Below the pieces are notes generated by a model. That model made no database searches. It saw only the letters and a program-made list of their open reading frames with translations, and was not told where the DNA came from. From Blastocatellia bacterium (GTDB taxonomy: Bacteria; Acidobacteriota; Blastocatellia; Chloracidobacteriales; JADJPF01), in assembly GCA_016713405.1 (NCBI GenBank), contig JADJPF010000024.1:62001-126000 (forward strand): a stretch of DNA of 64,000 nucleotides. The letters run 5' to 3'. A program made the position numbers and the translations under genes. Numbering within the stretch: the first letter of the stretch is position 1; each line of letters starts with the position of its first letter. Positions 1 through 8,008 of the stretch are shown piece after piece.

Positions 1-197
1 CAGATTTAGCTGTTGGCGCACAGCTAGCAGTAGTAGCAATACGCAGTGCTTACTACAATGTATTAGTTAATTTAAGCTCAATAACTGACAATGAATTTGT
101 TACAGAAAATCAAAATAAAGTGTCAAGTTTGCTAGAACGCGCTCAAGAAATAGCAAATAAAATTGAGCAAACTCTAAGAAAAAGCCTTAGCAATTAA
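1..197 (+). CDS. C-terminal end of a formiminotransferase-cyclodeaminase / methenyl-THF cyclohydrolase family protein (partial)
   Basis: The frame is open from base 3 to TAA at 195-197 and gives about 64 residues beginning DLAVGAQLAVVAIRSAYYNV and ending in a charged helix (LLERAQEIANKIEQTL). The order small-residue helix, then NVLVNLSSI, then a D/E-rich turn and an ERAQEIA helix resembles the C-terminal helices of the cyclodeaminase family, which acts on formimino- or methenyl-tetrahydrofolate in one-carbon metabolism. The start and most of the protein lie outside the window, so the assignment rests on this short tail. It could also be another all-helical protein. It is followed by a long repeat-rich spacer. 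Confidence 0.55.
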   Translation, partial: DLAVGAQLAVVAIRSAYYNVLVNLSSITDNEFVTENQNKVSSLLERAQEIANKIEQTLRKSLSN

Positions 198-241
198 ATA
201 TAGTGTAATATAAAAGATCTAGTAAATTTTTAATTTCTTGA

Positions 242-446
242 GTCCTGAAAGGACGAAATAATTGTAGCCTAGGTCGTAAGACCTAAGCCTAGTGATTATA
301 CATAATTAGAGTCGCGTAGCGACGACATAATAAACCTAATTAGCGCAGTATTTTAATTATGTCGTCACATTCGTGACTCTGTGAATATTTTATTATCATA
401 CGTAGGGTTAAAACCCTACGCTACAAATGTGTCGCCCCGTTGGGGC
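242..446. repeat. Cluster of six short perfect hairpins
   Basis: Six small inverted repeats follow one another. They are gtcct/aggac (242-254), taggtc/gaccta (270-285), gtcgc/gcgac (311-323), gtcac/gtgac (364-377), cgtagggtt/aaccctacg (401-420) and gcccc/ggggc (434-446). In addition, gacgacataat at 321-331 pairs with attatgtcgtc at 356-366 to make an 11-bp outer stem. No coding frame is apparent here. This looks like a cluster of REP-like palindromes or structured intergenic RNA. Confidence 0.7.
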
Positions 447-540
447 TTAAGAATTAAGAATTAAGAATTAAGAATTAAGAATTAAGAATTAAGAATTAAG
501 AATTAAGAATTAAGGATTACTTAGATTACGCTGTATTAAG
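434..540 (-). repeat. Dispersed repeat copy 1 with nine tandem gaattaa heptamers
   Basis: The hairpin gccccgttggggc is followed by ttaa, nine perfect copies of the heptamer gaattaa (451-513), and then ggattacttagattacgctg (514-533) running into tattaag. Read on the minus strand, this matches the element at 53531-53635: both have aatacagcgtaa, ctaagtaatc and a gcccc/ggggc hairpin flanked by ttaag. Only this copy carries the heptamer expansion, which looks like slippage. The remaining 541-765 is AT-rich spacer in which I see only the ribosome binding site of the next gene. Confidence 0.7.
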
Positions 541-765
541 TAAAGAAAATAGGTGTATGTAACTAAGCTTTATTTTTAGGAGTGTAGGCGTTTTGTCTAC
601 ATTCCTAAAAAAATGTTTTTCTAGGCAAGTTTAGATGGATATCTAACAAAGTTTCCTAGTAAATTAATGGTTACATTTTTAGTATGATATATAAAAATTA
701 GTTAAGTATAAAAATTAGTGTAGAAATAAAATAGCAAAAGTAAGTGTTAATTGAGGGAGTTTAAC

Positions 766-1575
766 ATGTCGTCGGATTACATTGGGTCTGACTTTGGGCA
801 ATCTGTTTATGAGACAATTCAAGTAGTAGTGGCAGATCGAGTAGCTTACATTATTTTTAATAAGCCTCCATTAAATATCTTTTCTATTGAAATGATAAAA
901 GAAGTTAATCATGCTCTTAGTCGATTAACAAAAATTACTTATGTTTGTGCAGTTGTTTTTGCTGCTACACCTACTTCAAAGGCTTTTTCTGCTGGTGTTT
1001 CAATTGAAGAGCATCGCCAAGATATGGCCTATCAAATGCTAGAAAATTTTCATAATATTTTCCGAGCTTTACATAATTATTCTAAACCAACAATTGCAGT
1101 AGTTAATGGGCCTGCTCTAGGTGGAGGATGTGAATTAGTAGCTTTTTGTGATGTGGTTATTGCTTCAGAAAAAGCAAAATTTGGACAACCTGAAATTCGA
1201 TTAGGTGTTTTCCCTCCTATGGCAGCCGTGATTTTACCTAGAATAATAGGATTAAAAAAAGCAACAGAAATGATCTTAACGGGTGAGCCAATAGATGCTT
1301 TTGATGCGCAAAATATGGGACTTGTAAATTTTGTTGTCAGCGAAGAACAATTAGAAGAACGTACTTTAGAAGTCATATCGTCTTTTCGTGATAATAGTGC
1401 ATCGGTTTTAGAAGTAACACGTCGTGCAATTTTTACAGGATTTTTTCCAAATTTTGAAGAAGTTTTGTCAAAAGTAGAAGAGCAATATTTGATGCAACTA
1501 ATGAGCTTAGCTGATCCACACGAAGGGTTAAAAGCTTTTATGGAAAAGCGCAAACCCGTTTGGAGGCATAAATAA
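766..1575 (+). CDS. Enoyl-CoA hydratase/isomerase (crotonase) family protein, dienoyl-CoA hydratase-like
   Basis: A 269-residue crotonase-fold protein. The first oxyanion-hole region is AFSAGVSIEEH and the second is GPALGGGCELVAFCDVVIAS. The stretches FGQPEIRLGVFPP and AAVILPRIIG resemble cyclohexa-1,5-diene-1-carbonyl-CoA hydratases of anaerobic benzoyl-CoA degradation more than fatty-acid enoyl-CoA hydratases, but subfamily and substrate are inference. It probably adds water to, or isomerises, an acyl-CoA in the cytoplasm. I chose the ATG at 766 because gaggga lies 7-8 bases upstream; an upstream in-frame TTG at 751 overlaps that site. The gene is convergent with the AhpD-like gene, only two bases apart, and has no other benzoyl-CoA pathway neighbours. 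Confidence 0.85.
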   Translation: MSSDYIGSDFGQSVYETIQVVVADRVAYIIFNKPPLNIFSIEMIKEVNHALSRLTKITYVCAVVFAATPTSKAFSAGVSIEEHRQDMAYQMLENFHNIFRALHNYSKPTIAVVNGPALGGGCELVAFCDVVIASEKAKFGQPEIRLGVFPPMAAVILPRIIGLKKATEMILTGEPIDAFDAQNMGLVNFVVSEEQLEERTLEVISSFRDNSASVLEVTRRAIFTGFFPNFEEVLSKVEEQYLMQLMSLADPHEGLKAFMEKRKPVWRHK

Positions 1576-1577
1576 AA

Positions 1578-2164
1578 TTAAGCTTTATCTATTACAGGTG
1601 GGATTCCATTTGGATCAAAATCTAGTGGAGGATGAATATCAAAAGCGTCTGCAACTCTTACAAAAAAGTTAAAAGTGCGCCAATATAAACCGCTTCAGCT
1701 ATTTGAGGATTTGACCAACCAATATTACGTAATTCTTCTACTTGTTCGTTAGTAATTTTATAGATATGTTTAGTCAATGTTTCAACAAATCTAAGTAAAA
1801 GACGTTCAGCATCAGAAATAGGGACTTTATCTAAATTTCCTTCTCGTAAAGCATTAGCAACAGCCGTGTATTCTTCTCCTTGCAACTGCAAGAATGTAGT
1901 ATGACTACTTAATCAGTAATGACAGCGATTAAGGGCTGATACATAAGAAGCAATCATTTCGTGTTGGGCGCGGCTTAATGCTGCATCTGAAAAGCTAAGT
2001 CTAGCAGCATCTAGTATGGATTTAAGAAAATTTGGCTGCCAACTCATAGTTAAAACAATATCAGGAACTTTACCAGGAATAGTTGCTCTACTACGAGCTT
2101 CAGCATAGATTTCCGCTAGCAAGCCTTCGGCCTTTTCTTCTTCAATCCACGGTATTCTTGGCAT
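1578..2164 (-). CDS. AhpD-like carboxymuconolactone decarboxylase family peroxidase; in-frame TGA at the CxxC position (candidate selenoprotein) plus a one-base frameshift
   Basis: The composite frame gives about 195 residues, the usual length of peroxidase-related CMD proteins. The N-terminal half reads PDIVLTMSWQPNFLKSI and then SALNRCHY. A TGA codon (1913-1915) replaces the second cysteine of the expected CxxC (CHYC), and the same frame continues LSSHTTFLQLQGEEY. AhpD-type enzymes reduce peroxides through this redox pair, so TGA here may encode selenocysteine (CHYU). On the minus strand a hairpin cttgc-agtt-gcaag (1879-1892) starts about 20 bases after the TGA, a spacing like bacterial SECIS elements. 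Near 1674-1679 one base seems missing. After restoring it the family tail TFNFFVRVADAFDI follows, ending at TAA 1578-1580. A decayed pseudogene or sequencing errors are alternatives. Confidence 0.7.
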
Positions 2165-2245
2165 AATTTTCTATTATTACAAAGATTTAGGTAAGTGCTG
2201 ACAAAGCAGCATAAATAGATTTTTTAATTAAAAATAACAAATTGT

Positions 2246-2722
2246 TTAGGAGCTAGAACCAGAAGGCGCACCTTTTGCTGAGGCTGCTTGACCGTTTCCA
2301 TTTTCTAAATCCCGCTTAACAGCATCTAAAATCCCATTAATAAACTGAGTAGCTTCATAAGTGCTAAAGCGGCGTGCTATCTCTAGGGCTTCATTGATAA
2401 TTACTGTTTTAGGGGTATTAGGTTGATAGAGGAATTCATAGACAGCCATTCTAAGCAAGTTACGGTCTACTATTGCCATTCTAGAAATTCGCCAATTAGC
2501 TGCACGATTACTAATGCAATTATCTATTTGCTCAAAGTGTGCAATAGTACCTATAACTAGTTCAGTGGCAAATTCAGTGATTTCTGAACTAACTTCTGAT
2601 TTTGATATTTCACATATTTCTTCCCAATAAGTTTTGATTAGATCCTCTATTTTGGGACGTGCGATATCATATTGAAAGAGCATTTGTAAGGCACACTCTC
2701 TAGCCTTACGACGAGCACCCAT
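2246..2722 (-). CDS. nusB: Transcription antitermination factor NusB
   Basis: A 158-residue all-helical protein opening GARRKARECALQMLFQYD, the NusB signature (R-x-ARE-x-A-x-Q-x-LFQ). It also has the conserved RMAVYEFLY and IINEALEIARRFS blocks and the FINGILDAV helix. NusB binds boxA RNA with NusE/S10 and promotes antitermination, notably on rRNA operons. The extra C-terminal tail (GNGQAASAKGAPSGSSS) is low-complexity and probably disordered. It lies 35 bases downstream of ribH on the same strand, the common ribH-nusB arrangement, so the two are probably co-transcribed. Confidence 0.95.
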   Translation of the reverse strand: MGARRKARECALQMLFQYDIARPKIEDLIKTYWEEICEISKSEVSSEITEFATELVIGTIAHFEQIDNCISNRAANWRISRMAIVDRNLLRMAVYEFLYQPNTPKTVIINEALEIARRFSTYEATQFINGILDAVKRDLENGNGQAASAKGAPSGSSS

Positions 2723-2757
2723 AGTTTTATACCTATAGAACTAAAAACTAAGTAAAA

Positions 2758-3240
2758 TTAGTTTTTGATACTAAGTTGAATTTGTTGGCACAAATTAACC
2801 ATTTCTACCGCAGACATAGCCGCTTCAGCACCTTTATTACCAACTTTCATCCCGGCGCGATCAATAGCTTGTTCTACTGAATCAGCAGTAATAATTCCAT
2901 AAGTTATAGGAATATTACTGTTTAATGCAATTTGTGCAATACCCTTTGTTACTTCTGCCGCGATATAGTCAAAATGTGGAGTTTCACCTCTAATTACAGC
3001 ACCTAAACAAATAATAGCATCCCATTTACCAGCATCAGCTAGTTTTTTTACTATTAAGGGGATTTCAAATGAACCTGGAACACGGCAAATAGTTATATCA
3101 TCACTTTGCGCACCTAGACGTTCTAAAATATCAACTGCTCCACCAGTTAATCTATTTACTACTAGATCGTTCCAACGACTAGCAACTAAAGCAAACTTAA
3201 ATCCAGCAGCACTTAGTGAACCTTGTATTTGTCGCGGCAC
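2758..3240 (-). CDS. ribH: 6,7-dimethyl-8-ribityllumazine synthase
   Basis: 160 residues, the normal length for lumazine synthase, which condenses 5-amino-6-ribitylaminouracil with dihydroxybutanone phosphate in the penultimate step of riboflavin synthesis. Visible family blocks are VASRWNDLVVNRLTGGA, CRVPGSFEIPL, CLGAVIRGETPHFDYIA, and ITYGIITADSVEQAIDRAG followed by NKGAEAA. The start codon is GTG, preceded by a strong aggagg about 9 bases upstream. nusB follows directly. No FMN riboswitch is evident in the 45-base gap upstream. Confidence 0.95.
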   Translation of the reverse strand: MPRQIQGSLSAAGFKFALVASRWNDLVVNRLTGGAVDILERLGAQSDDITICRVPGSFEIPLIVKKLADAGKWDAIICLGAVIRGETPHFDYIAAEVTKGIAQIALNSNIPITYGIITADSVEQAIDRAGMKVGNKGAEAAMSAVEMVNLCQQIQLSIKN

Positions 3241-3285
3241 GCCGCGTTCCTCCTGTTAAGTTATTTGTTTGCTCGCAGTATAGTG

Positions 3286-3756
3286 TTAGCTAATTTGACT
3301 GTCAATATTTACAGGCTCATCTTTGCCGGCGTAAATACAGTTTTGAAAGGCATTTAATACTTCTTCAGGAAAAGTTGCTCGCTTACGCTGAGCATCAACT
3401 ACTAAATGTGTGCTTTCTCCTGTAGCTAATTTAACATTAGGATTTACACGGTAAATTTCATAGCCAAACTTAATTAATCTTCTGTTAAGTTGCTTAAGGT
3501 AAGTACGAATTAAAATTTCATCATCATAAACAGCAGAGGAAAGATAACGACAATTAATATCTATTAATGGGGTAAAAAGCTGGTATTTTTTTTCTAAGTC
3601 TCGGTAACTTAGCCCAAGTGATCTAAAATAATCTGTACGGCCTACTTCCATCCAGATTAAGTAGTTAGCATGATAGACAATTCCCATAGAATCAGTTTCA
3701 GCGTATCTTACCCGTAGAAAAGACTCTACAAAATGTTTTGATTCTTTATTTTCCAT
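3286..3756 (-). CDS. Acyl-CoA thioesterase, YbgC/4HBT hotdog family
   Basis: 156 residues with the hotdog-fold signature RVRYAETDSMGIVYHANYL, in which the Asp (ETDSMG) is the 4HBT-type catalytic residue, followed by WMEVGRTDYFRSLG. These enzymes hydrolyse acyl-CoA or 4-hydroxybenzoyl-CoA thioesters in the cytoplasm; the substrate cannot be read from the sequence. It lies between ribH and a membrane glycosyltransferase on the minus strand. The stop of the glycosyltransferase frame is separated from this start by only 3 bases, so both probably belong to one operon with thrC upstream. Confidence 0.85.
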   Translation of the reverse strand: MENKESKHFVESFLRVRYAETDSMGIVYHANYLIWMEVGRTDYFRSLGLSYRDLEKKYQLFTPLIDINCRYLSSAVYDDEILIRTYLKQLNRRLIKFGYEIYRVNPNVKLATGESTHLVVDAQRKRATFPEEVLNAFQNCIYAGKDEPVNIDSQIS

Positions 3757-3759
3757 AAT

Positions 3760-5442
3760 TTACTTTAACGAAACCCTTAAAAGTTGAATATCGCGTTGAT
3801 TAGCAATAAATGAAAATTTAAAGCGACCATCACTAGTTATTTTATTAAGATATTTTTCTTTAGTTAAACAAAGTAAGCTAGTGTTTTTTGGTAGAAGTTG
3901 GGCTAGTTGATCGCTAGTTTCTAGCACTAATGCTTCTTGTGTATGTTCACCTGAGCCTTTAATTACACGCCCATTTGTATAAAATAATGGGCTATATTGA
4001 AGGTAATTAAAGAAAATAATTTTTTCATCAGCCTTAAAATTACTTAAGGCAATTTTTGAAAGTGAAGATAGAGAATCTTTATTTTCTAAAGGTGAAAAAA
4101 GCGTTGTGGTAATAATTATTGCAAAAATTGGATTTATAGCAAATAAAGAAAATAAAACTGTCCAATAATTTCTTAGCCAAAAGAGAGATAGTAGTCCTAA
4201 AGCGGCTAAAATAGGTGTTACTGCTAGTAAAATTTTGCTAGTTTGACTTGCTGCTAGCTCTTTTCCAGCAAAATAAGGTGCAGCCAGACCAACAATTAAT
4301 AACAATAAACTAGTTATTATTATTGGGTAGCGCAATTGTTTAGCTTGAGAAAAGGTTTTTTCTACTTCATAGCCAATTAATAATCCTAGGGCGGGAAATA
4401 CTGGCAAGATATAGCCAGGCAGCTTAGAAGATGAAAGAGAAAAGAAAGTTAAAGGAATAGCAAGCCAAAGTATGGCTAAAAGTAATAATCGATCTTGTTT
4501 ATGCTCAAAATTAAACCAGCTAAATCCACTAGGACGAAGTTTAACAAGCCTTACAACACCTTTTAATAAAAAAATAGTCCAAGGAAATACTCCAGCTAAA
4601 ATAATTAATATAAAGAAGTAAATTGGCCCAGGATGACGATATTTATTAGAAGTAAAACGTTGAAAATGATGTTGGACAAAAAATACATCAATAAATGATT
4701 GTCCATGTTTTAGGATTACGGGTAGATACCAAATACTAGCAACTAAAAGAAAAAATACTAAGCCTAAAAAAGGGCGAAACTTTAGCAGTGAAGTTAATTG
4801 ACCAGTTAAAATTATATAAATACCTATAATTGCACTAATTAAAACAAAGCCTACAAGACCTTTAGCCAGTACAGAAATTCCCAAAGCAGAGTAAAAAGCT
4901 ATAAGATAGAGAAATTGCTGACGTTTATTTTCTGATGTGTCAGCCAAATAAAACGAAGCTATAGCAAGAGTAAAGCTAAAGGTTAAAGGCATATCAAAAG
5001 AAGCAGCACGAGCTAGACCAAAGTAAAGTAGAGAGCTAGCTAAAACAAGCCCGCTAAATAATCCATAAATGCTGCCTGCGGCTTTTTTAGCTATATGATA
5101 AATAATTAATGAATTAGCAGTAGCAAAAATAGCGTTAGGAAGACGTGCTGCAAACTCGCTAGGATCAAAAATCTGATAACAGACAATCATAAACCAATAA
5201 AGTAGAGCAGGTTTTTCAAACCAAGTTTCTCCCAGTAAAGTAGGAGTAATAAAATCGCTACGTTCAAACATTTCTCTTGCTACTTGAGCATAGCGGGGTT
5301 CATCCGGGCCTAAAAAACCTACTGCACCTAGCTTATAAAAAAAAAGTGGAAAAGCTATTCCTATGATAAAAATAGGAAAAAACTTTTGATATTTTAGTAA
5401 TTCATTAAAAAAATCTAATTTTGTACTACTGGAATTTGACAT
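3760..5442 (-). CDS. ArnT-like glycosyltransferase family 39 membrane protein
   Basis: 560 residues with many hydrophobic helices. The first periplasmic loop carries the GT39/ArnT motif GPDEPRYAQVAREM and then GETWFEKPALLYW, containing the acidic residue expected to coordinate the polyprenyl-phosphate donor. ArnT-like enzymes move a sugar from undecaprenyl phosphate to lipid A or, in PMT relatives, to proteins. The acceptor is unknown here because no arn genes are nearby. The soluble C-terminal part (about 470-560) is mixed alpha/beta. The gene ends 3 bases before the thioesterase start and begins 3 bases after the thrC stop, indicating a tight operon. Confidence 0.85.
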   Translation of the reverse strand: MSNSSSTKLDFFNELLKYQKFFPIFIIGIAFPLFFYKLGAVGFLGPDEPRYAQVAREMFERSDFITPTLLGETWFEKPALLYWFMIVCYQIFDPSEFAARLPNAIFATANSLIIYHIAKKAAGSIYGLFSGLVLASSLLYFGLARAASFDMPLTFSFTLAIASFYLADTSENKRQQFLYLIAFYSALGISVLAKGLVGFVLISAIIGIYIILTGQLTSLLKFRPFLGLVFFLLVASIWYLPVILKHGQSFIDVFFVQHHFQRFTSNKYRHPGPIYFFILIILAGVFPWTIFLLKGVVRLVKLRPSGFSWFNFEHKQDRLLLLAILWLAIPLTFFSLSSSKLPGYILPVFPALGLLIGYEVEKTFSQAKQLRYPIIITSLLLLIVGLAAPYFAGKELAASQTSKILLAVTPILAALGLLSLFWLRNYWTVLFSLFAINPIFAIIITTTLFSPLENKDSLSSLSKIALSNFKADEKIIFFNYLQYSPLFYTNGRVIKGSGEHTQEALVLETSDQLAQLLPKNTSLLCLTKEKYLNKITSDGRFKFSFIANQRDIQLLRVSLK

Positions 5443-5445
5443 TTG

Positions 5446-6606
5446 TTATTGAAAAGCTTCTAAATATTTTATTCCGCTACCAGTGTTAAATAGCACTACA
5501 GTTTCATTTGGTTGAATTATGCCGTTAGCTAGCAATTTATCTAATGCTGCTAGAGTTGCTCCGCCTTCAGGAGATGCAAAAACTCCTTCTGAATGACCAA
5601 TTTCTTTTGCTCCTGCAATAAGTTCTTGGTCAGAAACAGAAAGTGCAGTTCCTTTGCTGCTCTTAAGAATATCTAGCATAATGAAATCGCCTATAGCACG
5701 GGGAACACGTAAACCAGCAGCAAGAGTATGAGCATTTTTAATTTCTACACCGGTATTACCAGTATTAAAAACTTCTACCATTGGCGCACAACCGCTTGCT
5801 TGAACTGAGATCATTTTGGGTCGTCTGCTAGTAATCCAGCCTAATTGCTCCATTTCATCAAAGGCTTTCCACATACCAATTAGCCCAGTTCCGCCACCAG
5901 TAGGATAGACAATTGCATCAGGCAGTTGCCAATTAAGTTGTTCTGCTAATTCATAGCCCATAGTTTTTTTACCTTCAATACGGTAAGGCTCTTTTAAGGT
6001 AGAAACATCAAACCAACCTTCTTGATCTTTACGTTCTAGTAGGGCTTTGGCGCAATCTGTAATTAATCCATCAATTAAGATTACTTTAGCCCCACAATAT
6101 TCAGCTTCTAAACGATTAACTATTGGTACATCTTTTGGCATAAAAAGATAGGCTTCTAGCCCTGCTTTTGCTGCATAAGCCGCTAAAGCTCCACCAGCAT
6201 TGCCTGCTGTTGGAACAGCTAGTTTAGTTAAGCCTAATTCTTTAGCCATTGATACAGCCAAAGCCATACCACGAGCCTTAAACGATGCTGTAGGGTTTAA
6301 TCCCTCTTCTTTAATATAAAGCTTGGGCATATCACGTTTTTTTCCTAGCTTTGTAGCATGAAAAAGAGGTGTAAAACCTTCGCCTAAACAAATAATATTT
6401 GCTGAATTTTCTACAGGTAGAACTTCTTGGTAACGCCACAAATTAGCAGGACGACCAAGTAACTTACTTGGAGTGAAATTTTGTCCTATTTTTTTTAAGT
6501 CATAATTTACTTTTAAGGGTTTAGCGCAGCTTTTACAAAGTTGATGAACCTTTTGTTTTTCATATTGTTCTTTGCATTGAAAGCAACTAAGGTGTGTAAC
6601 AGGCAT
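5446..6606 (-). CDS. thrC: Threonine synthase with N-terminal zinc-ribbon-like segment
   Basis: 386 residues. It converts O-phosphohomoserine to threonine with PLP. The PLP-lysine block is NPTASFKARGMALAVS, the phosphate-binding loop is PTAGNAGGALAAYAAKAG, and VYPTGGGTGLIGMWKAF follows. The N-terminus has two CxxC pairs (CFQCK and CKSC) typical of the long archaeal/acidobacterial-type ThrC. I chose the internal ATG at 6606 because an aggagga box lies just upstream of it. A longer frame would start at 6621, before that site. It heads the minus-strand run leading to ribH-nusB and is divergent from the phosphatase gene. Confidence 0.92.
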   Translation of the reverse strand: MPVTHLSCFQCKEQYEKQKVHQLCKSCAKPLKVNYDLKKIGQNFTPSKLLGRPANLWRYQEVLPVENSANIICLGEGFTPLFHATKLGKKRDMPKLYIKEEGLNPTASFKARGMALAVSMAKELGLTKLAVPTAGNAGGALAAYAAKAGLEAYLFMPKDVPIVNRLEAEYCGAKVILIDGLITDCAKALLERKDQEGWFDVSTLKEPYRIEGKKTMGYELAEQLNWQLPDAIVYPTGGGTGLIGMWKAFDEMEQLGWITSRRPKMISVQASGCAPMVEVFNTGNTGVEIKNAHTLAAGLRVPRAIGDFIMLDILKSSKGTALSVSDQELIAGAKEIGHSEGVFASPEGGATLAALDKLLANGIIQPNETVVLFNTGSGIKYLEAFQ

Positions 6607-6712
6607 GTCTCCTCCTAACATAAAATAAAGAAAAGCACGATTTTATCCTTGAAATACTAGATAAGCAAGCTTGCCTTTACCCTTAAGGACAAGCAATGTT
6701 AGATTAACCGCT

Positions 6713-7548
6713 ATGCAAATTAAACTACTTGCTTTAGACATTGATGGCACTTTGCTTAATTCGCAAAATAAACTCTCTGACCACACCAAAGCAACTATCC
6801 AAAGGGCTGTATTTGCTGGGATAAAAGTTGTTTTAGTTACAGGAAGACGTTTTCATGCTGCTCGGCCTGTTGCCCAAGATCTAAACTTACAACTACCTTT
6901 AATTACTCATAATGGGGCATTGACTAAAGATACTCAAACTTTACATATTTTTGATTATCATCCGCTAGATAAAGATCTAGCTCGGGAGCTTATTCTAGTT
7001 GGACGTGAACACAAGGCAGATACTTTATGTTGTGATAATCCACAAAGCGAAGGACTGTTAGTTTTGATCATATCTCTGAAGATAATGTGCGCCTTCGCGC
7101 CTATATGTCAATGTTTCATCAATACACCCATCAAGTCAGGGATCTCTATCATTATATTACACATCCACCTATACAAATTTTTTATGTAGGAGGATGTGAC
7201 TTAATGGATGAAATTGCTGAAAGATTAACAAGAGAGTTACACGGACAAGCTAAAGTAGTATTAACAGCTTATCGAAAGCTTGATTTAGCAATTTTGGATG
7301 TAATAAACCCTCAAGCCTCTAAGGGTGCAGCACTAAAAACTTTAGCTGAGTCATTTAATATTAATGCAGATGAAGTTATGGCAATAGGCGATAACCAAAA
7401 TGATTTAGAAATGTTGGAATATGCAGGGTTGCCTATAATAATGGCAAATGCTGATGAAAGCCTGCAAAATAAAGGCTTTACCACCACCTTAAGTAATGAT
7501 GAAGATGGTGTAGCTGTAGCAATTGAAAAATATATTTTACATAGTTAA
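6713..7548 (+). CDS. Cof-type HAD-IIB family phosphatase (one-base frameshift)
   Basis: The joined frame gives about 278 residues, the normal Cof length. The first half has HAD motif I ALDIDGTLLNS and motif II LVTGRR. The second half has motif IV IGDNQNDLEMLEYAG and the K of ASKGAALKTL. The frame shifts at a T4 run (7062-7065); adding one T restores VFDHISEDNVRLRAYMSMF without loss. I therefore treat it as one gene with a probable sequence error. Cof enzymes dephosphorylate sugar phosphates or nucleotides in the cytosol. The start ATG at 6713 lacks a strong ribosome binding site. It is divergent from thrC and followed by the cyclophilin gene 22 bases downstream. Confidence 0.85.
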
Positions 7549-7570
7549 TTTTTAGGAGGATTTTGGATTT

Positions 7571-8005
7571 ATGGCTGAAAGAACCGCAGTAATTGAAACT
7601 AACAAAGGTACGATTAAATTTCATTTATATGAAACTGATGCACCTATAACTACTGCTAATTTTATTGGTTTGGCAGAAAAAGGTTTTTATGATGGTTTAA
7701 CTTTTCATCGCGTAGTTCCTAATTTTGTTATTCAAGGTGGCGATCCAGTAGGTAATGGTACTGGAAATAGTGGTAAAACCATACCTTTAGAAGTAAAGCC
7801 AAACTTAAAACATGATGCTGCTGGAGTAGTAGCAATGGCTAGATCCTCAGAACCTAATAGTGCTTCTTGCCAGTTTTATATTACATTAGCTCCGGTTGCT
7901 TACCTAGATATGCAATATGCTGTTTTTGGTCGTGTAACTGAAGGTTTGGAAGTAGTAAAAAATATTGCTATTGGCGATAAAATGTTAAGTGTAAAGATTG
8001 TTTAA
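7571..8005 (+). CDS. Peptidyl-prolyl cis-trans isomerase, cyclophilin type
   Basis: 144 residues, a short single-domain cyclophilin without a signal peptide, so cytoplasmic. It catalyses proline isomerisation during folding. Family motifs are FHRVVPNFVIQGGDP (containing the catalytic Arg and the FxxQGGD strand), the Gln in SASCQFYITLAP, and YAVFGRVTEG near the C-terminus. The start ATG has an excellent aggagg box 12-13 bases upstream. The stop is only 3 bases from the tsaD start, so the two genes are almost certainly co-transcribed and perhaps translationally coupled. Confidence 0.94.
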   Translation: MAERTAVIETNKGTIKFHLYETDAPITTANFIGLAEKGFYDGLTFHRVVPNFVIQGGDPVGNGTGNSGKTIPLEVKPNLKHDAAGVVAMARSSEPNSASCQFYITLAPVAYLDMQYAVFGRVTEGLEVVKNIAIGDKMLSVKIV

Positions 8006-8008
8006 TTT

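Noticed and set aside
451..513. Tandem gaattaa units as a CRISPR array
   Set aside because: The unit is 7 bases with no spacers between copies, so it is a microsatellite and not a CRISPR.
1077..1553. 158-codon open frame antisense to the crotonase gene
   Set aside because: It mirrors a well-supported enzyme gene, has no ribosome binding site and no family-like motifs; it is a shadow of the coding frame.
3241..3285. FMN riboswitch upstream of ribH
   Set aside because: The gap is only 45 bases and lacks the conserved FMN aptamer blocks.
7062..7065. Programmed ribosomal frameshifting in the Cof phosphatase (and the other broken genes)
   Set aside because: Breaks lie at different kinds of homopolymer in unrelated genes, without a shared slippery heptamer or downstream pseudoknot, and both shift directions occur; sequencing error is simpler.
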